Of a DNA stretch of 11,465 bases, positions 1 through 10,102 are shown one piece after another (position 1 is the first letter of the stretch; each line of letters begins with the position of its first letter). Position numbers and translations under genes: made by a program. The stretch is from positions 19,569-31,033 of the forward strand of contig JAAAIG010000448.1 in assembly GCA_015852425.1 (NCBI GenBank). The letters are read 5' to 3'. Source of the DNA: Gryganskiella cystojenkinii. Lineage: Eukaryota > Mortierellomycota > Mortierellomycetes > Mortierellales > Mortierellaceae. The notes under the pieces were generated by a model. The model ran no database searches. It was not told where the DNA came from and saw only the letters and a list, made by a program, of their open reading frames with translations.

Positions 1-722
1 AAAACAACAACGAAGAAAGAGCAAACTTCAGCGCAGATCGTCTTTCGACATAGACATAAATCGACACCAAGAAAGGAAGACATTTTTTGAATTTTCGTCT
101 CGTTTTGCACAAAAAAGGTGGATGGCGTCCAAAGCTTTTTTTTGGGTGTGTTTTAAGTCCGAGCTGAGTCTGAACCACAGCAAAAGTGCTTTGCCTGGGA
201 GTGCAACCTTTTTCTCTTTTGTCATTCACGGTTCGTCTTGCGTTGGAACAACGATGGCGCACTGGAAAGTATTTGCTTGGCCACTTGTCCAGGGAAAACC
301 AAAAGGTGGACCCACTTTTTTCATTCATTTTGTGTACCGTGCCACTCTTTCGATACTGGACAACCAGCAAAAATCATCGAAAAGGGGAGGAAAGGCATCA
401 ACGAAAAAAAAGCATAAAAAGACGGGGAATTTTTTTTTACCTTCTCAAAAAAAAATAAAAAATCAACGGGCGAAGCACACTCACTGACTCTTGTTTTTTT
501 TCTTCCTCTTCTCCTTCTCCCCCCCAATTGAATTGAACTGATCGACATCCTCTATTACTTTCCCATCAGTAAACGAGGAGAGATCACTTTCGCTCATTCA
601 TCCCCCTCACCGACACCTTCCCCCCTTTGTCCTCTGATTCAATTGCGCAGACATCCTTCATTCCGCATTGCACCACAACAAACAACATCGGATCATAATC
701 ATAATCCAGTTTGTGTGTCTAA
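1..722. other. Upstream region of the ABC transporter gene; no gene recognised
   Basis: No protein-coding gene is recognisable here. Open frames on both strands are rich in low-complexity Lys, Phe and Ser, overlap one another and lack any domain, so I treat them as chance. The right part (about 484-660) is pyrimidine-rich (CTTCCTCTTCTCC-type), typical of fungal promoters and leaders. A weak TATA-like CATAAAAAG lies at 413-421, about 300 nt before the start codon; this is only a guess at a core promoter element. The last three bases (720-722) are an in-frame TAA directly before the transporter ATG. Confidence 0.5.
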
Positions 723-3700
723 ATGTCAGAGTACAACAAGCATCCTCCGGCAGCCATTGAAACTGCCAACTGGCTGTCGTATTTTTCATTCAACTGGATC
801 CAACCTCTGTTGATCAAAGGATGGGTAAGACTAGTCTTAATTTTATTTTGTCCGTTGGAGAGGATTGACGATATTACCAAGGGAAAATGAAAAGGGGGGA
901 TACCTCGAATCAATTGATCCTCTCTCTTTTTCCCTTGCTCCGTGGTCCTTGAGCCGTACTGCGCATCCCTTGTCGGACACAGACTTCTGCGATATTAACT
1001 CCCCCTCTCCCCTTCTCTTTCTCTTTTCTTCCACTTTGCTCTAAAATAGAGCACAACCATTGTTGAGACCGATCTCGATCAACTCTCCCAGAACGACCAT
1101 GTCAAGCGCATCACAGATAAACTCCTCCAAGAGTGGACTCGCGAGGTCGAATCCAAGCAAGCAAAGGCGAAAGTAACGGGGACCAAGGCTAAGAGACCCA
1201 ACCTGTACAAGGTCCTCTTCCGCTGTTTCGGTCTCTACTTCTCGCTCTCATTCTTCACCGGTATCCTTGAGAGTGTTTGCAAGATCAGTGAAGCCATCCT
1301 AATGGGTTATGTCATCCGATTCTTTGATACGCCCACAGTCCCCACAAGTCACGGAATGGCCTATGCGGTTGGTCTCTTCCTTGTCACACTCTTCCACGGC
1401 ACCATGCATCACCACTACTTCTTCCCGACTATGCGTACGGGTATGTGGGTCCGTCAGAGTTTGATCTCTCTCATGTACCGCAAGTGTCTTACACTCTCGA
1501 CCTCAAGCTCAATTGCCACTGGAACTGTTGTCAATCTTATCTCAAATGGTAGGTGTATCCTTTCGCCTTGTACCCTTTTATCGATCTGTTTACAAATACA
1601 AAACCTAGTTACTAATACCTGCCCACAAATCCACCGCCGCTTTTTTCGTCTAAATAGATATCCAACCCTTTGAAAATGCGACGCCGTTCATGCTCTACGC
1701 CATCATCGGACCATTGGAAATGATCGCGGTTATGTACTTCCTCTGGCAGGAGATCGATGTCGCCTGTCTGTCCGGATTGCTGGTCTTTGCGATTTTGATG
1801 CCCATCCAAACCTTCTTCTCTCGTCAGTTCGGCACCATCCGTAACAAGACCGTCAATGCGCGTGATGATCGTATCCGTACTCTCTCGGATGTTTTTTCAG
1901 GAATCGAACTCGTCAAGCTCTGTGCATGGGAGGTCCCCTTCCAAGAAAAGATCCTCATGTTGCGATCGATCGAACTCGGATATATCTGGAAAGCCAACTT
2001 GATGCGTGCCAGTAACATGGCCATCTATTTCTTCTTCCAACCCTTGACCGCCCTCTTTGTCTTTGTTACGTACTGGCTCCAGAACAAAACCCTGACCCCT
2101 GACAAGGTCTTTGTCTCACTCACGCTTTTCAACGTTATGCGTTTGACCATGACCTCGTTCTTCCCCAAGGCCCTTGAGACCATTGCCGAGACTCGAGTTT
2201 CTGTCCGCCGTATCACCGATTTTATGCTCCTCCCCGAGCTTCTCGGCATCGAAAATGAATTCAAGACTGCCGAAATTGATGATCCCAAGGAAATCGAAAA
2301 AATTGCTGCAGGAAAGCTTCTGGACCCCTCATTGTTGCTGGAGATGAGGGATGCTTCCTTCTCCTGGACGGTTGCCTCAAACGAGCCCAACATCGTTCTG
2401 GAAATGTCGGCCAAGGAAAAAGAGCTCAAGGAAGAACTTGACTTGACCAAGGAGGACAGCAGCGACAACGATACGGTGCACACCCCCAAGAAGGCCATCC
2501 TCAACAACGTTACTATGACACTCCGCAGGAACGAGTTGTTGGCAATTGTCGGACCGGTTGGATCCGGAAAGTCGAGTTTCTGTATGGCACTTTTGCAGGA
2601 GATGCCCTTGGTCTCTGGGTCCTTTGTTCTCGCCCACAACGAACAGCGCCGCATTCGCATGTCATACTCTGCTCAGTCGCCCTGGATTTTCGCCGGTACC
2701 ATTCGCAGCAACATTTTGTTTGGATCCCACTTTGATCAGGAGCGCTATGATAAGGTCATCAAAGCTTGCGAGTTGACGCGTGATTTGTCTCTATTCCCTC
2801 AGGGTGATGACACTATCATCGGAGAGAAGGGCGTAACCCTCAGTGGTGGTCAACGTGCCCGCGTTTCCTTGGCCAGAGCGGCCTACCGGGACTCGGATGT
2901 TTATGTCTTGGACGATCCTCTCTCGGCTGTTGATCCCAAGGTCGGTCGAGCGCTTTTCGAAAATTGCATCAACGGACTTTTGAAGGACAAGGCCCGTGTC
3001 CTTGTCACGCATCAGCTTCAGTACATCAAGGATTGCGAGAATGTCATTGTTTTGGAGCAAGGACAAGTCACCCACACTGGACGCGTTGACGATGTTATGC
3101 ATGAGGAAGTCGTCGTCGAAAAGGTTGTCAGCGATGGAGACTCTATCAGGAGCATCAAAAAGCGCGCCAAGTTTGTCGATGTCCTCCGTGAGTTTGCCAA
3201 GAAGGCGCCCGAGGCCACAGAGGATGAGGAGACCATCGCGGTTTTGAAGGCGGAAGAAAAGAACCAGCCTGTCCCCGAGGAGGTCCTGAAGCGTGTTAAG
3301 TCGCGAACTGAGAGTGCCAAGGTCGAGGACGACGGCGATACACCCGAAAAGAATCTGACGGTCGAGGAGGTTCAAGAGGGTGACACTCCTGTTAGAGTCT
3401 ACTACGAGTTCTTCCGCCTCGGATCCACACCCTTCCGTCTCTGCTTGGCCATTTTGTCATTGGCTGCTGCCCAGGCTATTATGGTCGCTGGCGATTTCTT
3501 CTTGTCGAACTGGTCTCGACTCGACGAAACGGAGCAGAAGCGTTCTTATTATCCTGCCATCTTTGGAGTCTACTGTCTCGCCACCGTAATTATGACCTTG
3601 ATCCGTTCATTCCTGTTCTTCTATTGCGTTTCTGAGAGTTCCAGGAGCATCTTCAAGGTCATGTTGGATGCCCTATTGAAGACCGGTATTGACTTTTTCC

Positions 3701-5283
3701 ACGCCAACCCTCACGGACGTGTCCTGAACCGATTCTCGAAAGATATGGCCAACTGCGATGAGTTACTCCCCTACACGTTCTTTGACGCGACCCAGATCGT
3801 GTTTATGCTCTTTGGTTCCATCGTCGTTGTCTGTATCGTGAACGCCTGGATTGTGATCTCGATCCCTTTCCTCATTGGCGGTTTTATTGGGCTTCGGGCT
3901 GTCTATATCCGAACCAGTCGACAGGTCAAGCGTATTGACAGTCAGACACGCTCGCCAATCTATTCTCAGCTTTCCGAGACCTTGGATGGTTTGACATCTG
4001 TCCGTGCGTTTGGTGCTGGTGATCGTTTTATGGGCCGTTTTGTCGAGGCTCAGGAGGCGAACGGTCGTGCGTTCTTTTCGTATTTGATTTGTGCCCGTTG
4101 GCTCGGATTCCGTCTCGATGCTCTTTCGGCTTTGTTTTTGGGTATTACCGCTATTGCCTGTGTTGCTGTTCGGGATTCTCAGGAAGCCGCTTTGGTCGGA
4201 TTGGCGCTCAACTATGTCACGCAGCTCAGTGGAGAGCTTCAGTGGGCCGTACGTCAAAGTGTCGAGGCTGCGATCTTGATGGTTTCAGTCGAGCGAATGA
4301 TGGAGTATGCGGCTGTTAAGCCCGAGGAGTCCGGTCGCAACCTGTTCAACCCTGATGGTTCGAGTGTCGTTCCCAATGGATGGCCCTCAGAGGCCAAGGT
4401 CACTTTTACCGACATGTCCTTGACCTACCCTCGCGGTGAGGGTCCAGTCCTCAAGAACATTTCGCTTGATTTCCGTGCTGGCGAAAAGATTGCCATAGTT
4501 GGTCGAACCGGTGCCGGCAAGTCCAGTTTGATTGGTGCCATTTTCCGTTTGGTCGAGACCACAACGGGTAACCCATCCCAACGTGGTGGTATCACGATCG
4601 ACGGAATCGATATCAGCAAAATTGGTATGCACGATCTCCGTGCCAAGATGGCGATTATTCCTCAGGAACCTTTCCTCTTCCGTGGTACCCTTCGTTTCAA
4701 CCTTGATCCAACAAACCAACACCAAGATGTCGATATCTGGGCTGCCCTGGAGGCCGCCGAATTAAAGCGCTTGGTCGAGGGACTCGAGGGTGGATTGGAT
4801 GCGATCGTGGACGATAACGGCAAGAATTTCTCGATTGGAGAACGTCAGCTGTTGTCGCTTGCACGTGCAGTATTGAGACGATCCAAGATCATTGTCATGG
4901 ACGAGGCCACGGCCAATGTGGATCTTCAAAGCGATCGTATGATTCAAAAAGCGATCCATAACCAGTTCCAACATGCGACTGTGTTTACGATTGCTCACAG
5001 ATTGAACACTGTAATCGAGGGTTATGACCGGATCTTGGTCTTGGATCAGGGTCAGGTCATGGAGTTTGATGATCCTTGGGTTCTTTTGAGCTGTCCTCCC
5101 GGTGAAGTTCGCCCCGTGGACGGTCAAGGTGCCGACCTGGGACCTACACCTGGAGGAGGTCGTGGTTGGTTGCGGAGGATGGTCGCTGATACTGGTGCGG
5201 AGAACGAGGCGATGCTTCGTCAGGTTGCCAAGGATCAATGGGAGCGTCGAAACAAGGGGTCGGCTCCTCTTTCAAACTTGTAA
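723..5283 (+). CDS. ABCC/MRP-type ABC transporter (full-length, two TMD-NBD halves, no TMD0)
   Basis: Spliced gene: exons 723-824, 1050-1548 and 1658-5283, giving 1408 residues. Introns are GT-AG (825-1049, phase 0; 1549-1657, phase 1, with TACTAAT near its 3' end). The ATG is fixed by an in-frame TAA immediately before it. The order is TMD1 (about 85-400), NBD1 (about 425-660), a charged linker (about 665-780), TMD2 (about 782-1100), NBD2 (about 1115-1350) and a short tail. NBD1 shows Walker A GPVGSGKSS at 499-507, LSGGQ at 595-599, Walker B D619 with Asp620 where Glu would be catalytic, and H-loop His652. NBD2 shows GRTGAGKSS at 1149-1157, a divergent SIGERQ signature at 1259-1264, D1282/catalytic E1283 and His1314. 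One degenerate and one competent ATPase site is the ABCC norm. The N-terminus (NWLSYFSFNWIQPLL) and TMD1 most resemble short MRPs of the ABCC4 type. It probably exports organic anions or conjugates across the plasma or vacuolar membrane; the substrate cannot be read from sequence. Confidence 0.95.
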
Positions 5284-5331
5284 AAAGACAACAACAAACT
5301 CTCTTGTAAAATCATTGTTATTTATTTAGAA

Positions 5332-5345
5332 CCCCCCCCCCCCCC
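5332..5345 (+). repeat. C14 homopolymer in the transporter 3' UTR
   Basis: Fourteen consecutive C residues lie 49 nt after the transporter stop codon. The tract is in the likely 3' UTR, since the AATAAA signal is further downstream. Its exact length is error-prone in sequencing and likely to vary between strains. No function is implied. Confidence 0.9.
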
Positions 5346-5406
5346 TTTTGGGCAACCTACAACATCTTTGCATACCATTTCTCATCCTTTCTTGCAGATA
5401 CACATT

Positions 5407-5412
5407 AATAAA
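5407..5412 (+). terminator. Poly(A) signal AATAAA of the transporter gene
   Basis: A perfect AATAAA about 124 nt after the stop at 5283. This is a plausible distance for a fungal 3' UTR, so cleavage would be expected within a few tens of bases downstream. Confidence 0.6.
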
Positions 5413-5653
5413 ATCCACGCTATCCTTACTCTCTTTGGCACTAAAAACAAGAAGGCGGATCGGAGTCGCACGTGATTTGGTCCAGATGTATACCCTTAAT
5501 ATAATACACCCTTAACTGATGCCATGTCAACGAAAAAGTGGCTTTGACACACATGCTGTATTGTGCGGTGATTTGGAAAGGATGAAAAAATTTGAAGTCC
5601 TCCGATTCGTGGACTTGAAATTTTTTGATGTGTCTCCTTTTTTTTGGGTGGGG

Positions 5654-5790
5654 TTTTCTCTTTCTTTCTTTTCTTTCTTTCTTTTTCTTCTTTTTTCCTT
5701 CCGACACACTTTTCTCTCTCTTTCTCTGCTTCCTTCTTCCCCTCCCCTCTACCCCCCTACTCCCTTCACTTTCTACTTTCTCTTTACCGC
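5654..5790 (+). promoter_or_regulatory. Pyrimidine-rich promoter/leader tract of TOP1 with mirror repeat
   Basis: The coding strand is almost all C and T over about 135 nt, ending roughly 85 nt before the TOP1 ATG. The run 5654-5702 is uninterrupted pyrimidine (49 nt). Within it 5659-5682 is a perfect homopyrimidine mirror repeat built of TTTC units around a central TTTT. CT-rich tracts just upstream of the start are common in strongly transcribed fungal genes, so a promoter or transcription-start role is likely. No TATA box is evident nearby. Confidence 0.6.
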
Positions 5791-5874
5791 ACAACTCCTA
5801 TCTTCATTCCTGCTCATTACCTCCATCCCACTCACTCCCACTTATACTTGTACAACTACATTTCAACTCGCACA

Positions 5875-8800
5875 ATGTCTGATTCTGACGACATGCCTCT
5901 CGCTGCTCGCAAGGTGGCCAAGGTCGCAGGTGGTAAGCAAAGGAAAAAAAAAAACCATAGTGGCGATGGGAGGCATATCCCATACATTCTATCATCAATT
6001 TGCACCGCAGCTATCACCTATCTCACACAGCTGATCTGCTGTTGTAAGAGAGGGACCAGATGGAAGACGACACATATATTTTATGTCACTGAACGCGAGT
6101 AATTACAGCGCGTCCCTTTTTTTGATTTGTTTTGACATTTTTTTTATATCTAATGATTTTTTGACATTCCGAATGTCTCTCTCTCGTGGCGTCGGAGGCA
6201 CGGTAAATGAAGAGGGGTGGTCAAGGAAGAGACGGACACATTTCGGAGAGATATTATTTGGCAATATACGTGGTGTTCCCATATTGGCGAAATTGGCAAA
6301 GAGAGGGAAAGCACCACTATTGCTCAAAGCCTCATTTTCTTGATCCTCCACCAAGCATTAAGAGAGAAAAGAACCACTTTCTGCCGTTGTGTGTATGTGT
6401 GTGTTTGTGTGTGTGTGTTTGTGTGTGTGTCTGTCTGTAGGAGTGTTTTGTCCAGGAGATGTTTCAATCCAATCTGTACAGTCAGATATCATCATAGCAG
6501 TTCGGATCTTTATTTTGTGGAGGCAGTGAGTGGGGTAAGGGGGATAGGGGTGGCGTACAAAGTAAACAGCGAGTGGATCGTGTGCTGTGTGTGTCCTGGT
6601 CTGTGTGTCTGTGTGTCTGTGTGTTTGTGTGTTTGTGTGTCTGCGTCAGTATCGTGTGTGCATGTATTTCAATGGTGGCAAACAACAACAACATCCTCCT
6701 CCACGTCCAGTTGAATCAAAATCTTACTTCCAACTTTTTTACGCGATCTCTAAAATCAAATCAAATCAATCGAAGCACATCCCATTGAGAATGCCAATCC
6801 GTACTGACCTCTTCCTTTGAAATCATCATTTTCTTTGAAATCATCATTCAATCCCAATAGGCCAAAGCGGCAGTGACTCTGACGTCCCACTCGTCAAGCG
6901 CAAGAGAACGACTGGCCGTCCAGTGATCAAGGAGGAGGACGAGGATGATGAGGATATTCAAAGTAGTGGAGGTGATTCCGATAAACCTCTCGTCAAGCGC
7001 ACACGCCCTGCTGTCCGGAGGAAAACCTACAAGGACGACGATGACGACGATGAGGATGACGATGGTGATTACGACGACGGCGAATCCTCCAACGCTCGAT
7101 CCAAGAAATCCACACCAAAGAAATCAAGCGCATCCAGTTCTTCACTCTCGGATGGCCAAGACGATAGCTCAGACTCGGATACACCCCTGGCCAAGAAGAA
7201 ACCTACTGCCAACGGTCACTCCAACGGCAGCGCAACAAACGGGTCCAAGCGCACCAAGTCTTCACCAAAGTACAAGGAAGAATCTTCGGATTCGGATTCA
7301 GATGTACCCTTGGTAAGAATTCTTGTGCTTGCTGCATTCCGCAAACACCACCATGACGCGTTGCAGCACCTCAGCTTGTTTTTTTGTTGCAAAGCCTGTA
7401 TTAAGCATGCCTTTGATTCATTTCGTATTTCTATAGGCCAAGAAGACTTCAGCAAAGAAGGCCACACCAGCACCTGCCAAAAAGTCAGCAGTCAAGGTCA
7501 AGGTCAAGGATGAACCCAGCAGCTCAAAGAAGAGTAGCAAATCGACCTCCGACAATGGCAAATCTTCTGCCGTCTCCAAGAAGCGAGTGAAGAGTGAGCC
7601 CGAGCCTGACACCAAGCCCAAGAAGGCCAAGAAGGAGGAAGAGGACGATGATGAGAACGCCTGGTGGTTGAACCAGATGGAGAAGGAGGACGACAGTGTC
7701 AAGTGGACCACCCTTCATCACAACGGTGTCTACTTCCCTCCTGAATATGTCCCACACGGCATCAAGATGAAGTATGAAGGTAAGCCTATAAAAATGGCAA
7801 GGACGCTAACGTAGTGTAATACAAGACAAAATCTAGCAAGCGGGTACGAGTGCTAATGTTTCGTATTTTGATGCTTTCTGCCAGGTAAATCCGTTACTCT
7901 TGCTCCCGAGGTCGAGGAGGTCGCCTCCTTTTTTGGTGCTCTGCTTTACACCGAGCACGCCGACAACCCTACTTTCCAAGCAAACTTTTTCAAGGATTTT
8001 TCTAAGCTTGCCAAGAAGCATAAGACTGTAAGTCTGGGTCGCAATATGTTACCCAGTCAAGACTTTTGATCCAAATTGCAATATCCACCCACACTATTGA
8101 TCTTTTTACTAATCATCTTATCTCCACATGTCTGACATTTGTTGTTTTATCTTTAGAATCCTGAGATCAAGTCCTTTTCCAAGTGCGACTTCTCACCAAT
8201 GTACGAGTACTTCCAGGCCGAGAAGGAGAAGAAGAAGGCTATGACCAAGGAACAGAAGCTGGCAGCCAAGGAGGAAAAGTTGGCTCTCGATGAGCTCTAC
8301 AGTATTTGTGTTCTGGACGGTCGCAAGGAAAAGGTCGGTAACTACCGTATCGAACCCCCAGGTCTCTTCCGTGGCCGCGGAAAGCACCCCAAGACTGGTT
8401 GTCTCAAGGTAAATAACGATTCTAGCGGGACTAGGGTCATGTTTACTGTACGGAAAAGCTAATTCCTGTCTTCATTCTTACTGTAAACCCTTATAGTTGC
8501 GTGTCCAACCTGAACAAGTGACTCTCAACCTGAGCAAGGACGCGCCTGTGCCCAAAGCGCCTGCTGGTCACAAGTGGGCCAAGATTGTTCATGACGACAC
8601 AAAGACTTGGCTGGCGACCTGGAAGGAAAACGTCAACGACTCGACCAAATACGTTTTCTTGGCTGCTGGAAGTTCTCTCAAGGGACAGTCAGACTTGAAG
8701 AAGTTTGAGGTTGCTCGTCAACTCAAGTCTGAGATTGCGGGCATTCGTCGCGGATACATGGCGGATCTGAAGGACAAAAAGATGTTTATCCGTCAGCGTG

Positions 8801-10102
8801 CCACAGCCATGTACCTGATTGATCGACTCGCACTCAGAGCTGGTAACGAGAAGGGCGAAGACGAGGCGGATACAGTCGGTTGTTGTTCCCTGCGCTTCGA
8901 GCACGTTACGTTAGAAAAGCCCGATATCATGCACCTTGATTTCTTGGGTAAGGACTCTATCCGCTACGAAAAGGAGATGAAGGTCGATGAGCAAGTCTTC
9001 AAGAATATTCGTCTGTTCAAGCGTGAGCCTGCCCAGGAGGGAGACGAGCTCTTTGATCGCCTCAAGGTAATATTCGCTTCTTGTGTCAATTACTCCTCTG
9101 GATCCCTTATTATGATGCTATAAGACTCATTTCCTAACTGTTGTTCTCATACTGAAATAGACCTCGGAGTTGAACAAGCATCTCCAAAACTTGATGAAGG
9201 GTCTGACTGCCAAGGTGTTCCGTACCTACAACGCTTCGTTCACGTTCCAGGACCAGTTGCAAAAGTTGACCCCTGCCAAGGGTACCGTGGCTGAGAAGCT
9301 GTTGGCCTACAATCGTGCCAACCGTGAAGTCGCCATCCTGTGTAACCATCAGCGCGCTGTCAGCAAGGGACACGCTGGTCAAATGGAGAAGATCCAGGAT
9401 AAGGTAAGATAGAGTCAAAATCGTTCCTTAACTTCATTTTTTTCCCCCTGAGGTTCACGGTAGTTCTCTCTTGTTGACATTTGATTGTAATACTCACACC
9501 CTGACGCTTTAACCATCGAATATTAGATCCGTGCATTGAAGTACCAAAAGATGAAGCTCAGACACACGATCTTGACGCTGGAGCCCAAGTTGAAGAAGAA
9601 GCGTCCCGAGCTTTTGGAGGATGAGTCCGATCTGGAGGACGATTGGATTGTCGAGCACGAGGCCCAGTTGATGGCCAAGGAGAAGGAAAAGGCGACTCTG
9701 AAATGGGAAAAGGAAAACGAGAGACTCAAGGAGAACAAGGAAAAGCCTCAGAGCGCTAGTCAGCTCAAGGAGATGCTCAAAGAAGTTGATGCGCGTGCCA
9801 AGGAATTGGCCAAGGAGCGGAAATCCAAGAATGTTCCTGGAACCCGAGGTGCGACTGTTGAGAGGTGTGATGCTCAGCTGTTGAAGCTGGATGAGCGTAT
9901 CGCGGCAACGCGGACGGCCATGGTAGACAAGGACGAGAACAAGCAGACGGCGCTGGGTACGAGTAAGATTAATTATATTGATCCTCGTATCTCTGCGGCC
10001 TGGTGTGAAAAGTATGATGTCCCGTTGGAGAAGATCTTCACCAAGACCCTGAGGGACAAGTTCAAGTGGGCCATGACGGTCGATGCCGACTGGGAGTTCT
10101 AA
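5875..10102 (+). CDS. TOP1: DNA topoisomerase I (type IB, nuclear)
   Basis: Nuclear type IB topoisomerase, which nicks one strand through a 3'-phosphotyrosine and relaxes supercoils during transcription and replication. Eight exons: 5875-5932, 6861-7312, 7437-7779, 7885-8027, 8157-8408, 8497-9066, 9161-9403, 9527-10102; 878 residues, all introns GT-AG. The N-terminal tail (1 to about 245) is charged and disordered-looking, with KRKR-type nuclear localisation signals and five acidic-PL-basic motifs. The core begins at W246-W247. Hallmarks are [20 protein letters not shown] (Arg530), LGKDSIRY (Lys568), VFRTYNAS (Arg627), LCNHQR (His669) and SKINYIDPR with catalytic Tyr837, 41 residues from the C-terminus. 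These match human R488, K532, R590, H632 and Y723. The linker between His669 and Tyr837 is long, as in yeasts. Every catalytic residue is present, so the enzyme should be active. The first intron is unusually long. TOP1 and the small gene to its right are convergent. Confidence 0.97.
6388..6438 (+). repeat. TG-rich microsatellite, first block
   Basis: About 50 nt of TG dinucleotides interrupted by TT, AT and CT steps, inside TOP1 intron 1. Alternating purine-pyrimidine DNA of this kind can adopt Z-DNA under negative supercoiling. Its translations are runs of Val-Cys and are not genes. Confidence 0.9.
6532..6553 (+). other. G-run cluster (possible G-quadruplex)
   Basis: On the coding strand there are G4 (6532-6535), G5 (6539-6543), G4 (6547-6550) and G2 (6552-6553), separated by loops of 3, 3 and 1 nt. 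A two-tetrad quadruplex is possible; a stable three-tetrad one would need a bulge or an outside G-run. It would form on the non-template DNA or in the pre-mRNA. Confidence 0.5.
6601..6640 (+). repeat. Octamer repeat YTGTGTGT, five perfect tandem copies
   Basis: Five head-to-tail octamers: three CTGTGTGT, then two TTGTGTGT. They are flanked on both sides by looser TG sequence (about 6580-6662). They lie in TOP1 intron 1 and resemble the first TG block, so both may come from one expanding microsatellite. Confidence 0.9.
6815..6848 (+). repeat. 18-bp tandem duplication before the intron 1 acceptor
   Basis: CTTTGAAATCATCATT occurs at 6815-6830 and again at 6833-6848, a period of 18 bp. The pair lies between the TACTGAC branch site and the AG acceptor of TOP1 intron 1. 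It looks like a local slippage duplication that lengthened the branch-to-acceptor distance to about 52 nt. Confidence 0.85.

Larger units (their letters stand above)
5933..6860 (+). other. Intron 1 of TOP1, unusually long (928 nt)
   Basis: The donor GGTAAGC follows residue 19, and the acceptor CCAATAG precedes the exon that restores the frame (phase 1). The other six introns of the gene are 88-130 nt. A good branch site, TACTGAC, lies at 6802-6808, about 52 nt before the acceptor. The intron contains two TG-rich microsatellites, a G-run cluster and an 18-bp tandem duplication, listed separately. I found no convincing extra exon inside. Retention of the intron would end translation at a TAA at 6100-6102, giving a 75-residue product. 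A second, less likely donor (GTGGTA, four bases upstream of a clean codon boundary shift) would remove one Gly only. Confidence 0.85.

Noticed and set aside
122..487. 121-codon open frame upstream of the transporter
   Set aside because: It overlaps another frame, has low-complexity Lys/Phe runs and no domain, and ends in A-rich DNA. An unannotated short gene cannot be fully excluded, but nothing supports it.
2025..2660. 211-codon open frame on the minus strand inside the transporter exon
   Set aside because: It is antisense to conserved NBD1-coding sequence. The composition is Ser/Leu/Arg-rich as expected from antisense of codon-biased DNA, with no recognisable domain.
2914..4848. Asp instead of catalytic Glu in NBD1 and the SIGERQ signature in NBD2
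   Set aside because: Asymmetric ATP sites with Asp in NBD1 and a variant second signature are family features of ABCC transporters, not signs of decay.
6217..6714. Cys/Val-rich open frames through the TG repeats
   Set aside because: They are produced by translating TG microsatellites inside a spliced intron. The Cys-Val alternation is an artefact of the repeat.
9413..9960. Apparent expansion of the Top1 linker compared with human (168 versus 91 residues between His and Tyr)
   Set aside because: Yeast Top1 also has a long linker of similar make-up, so this is normal for fungi.
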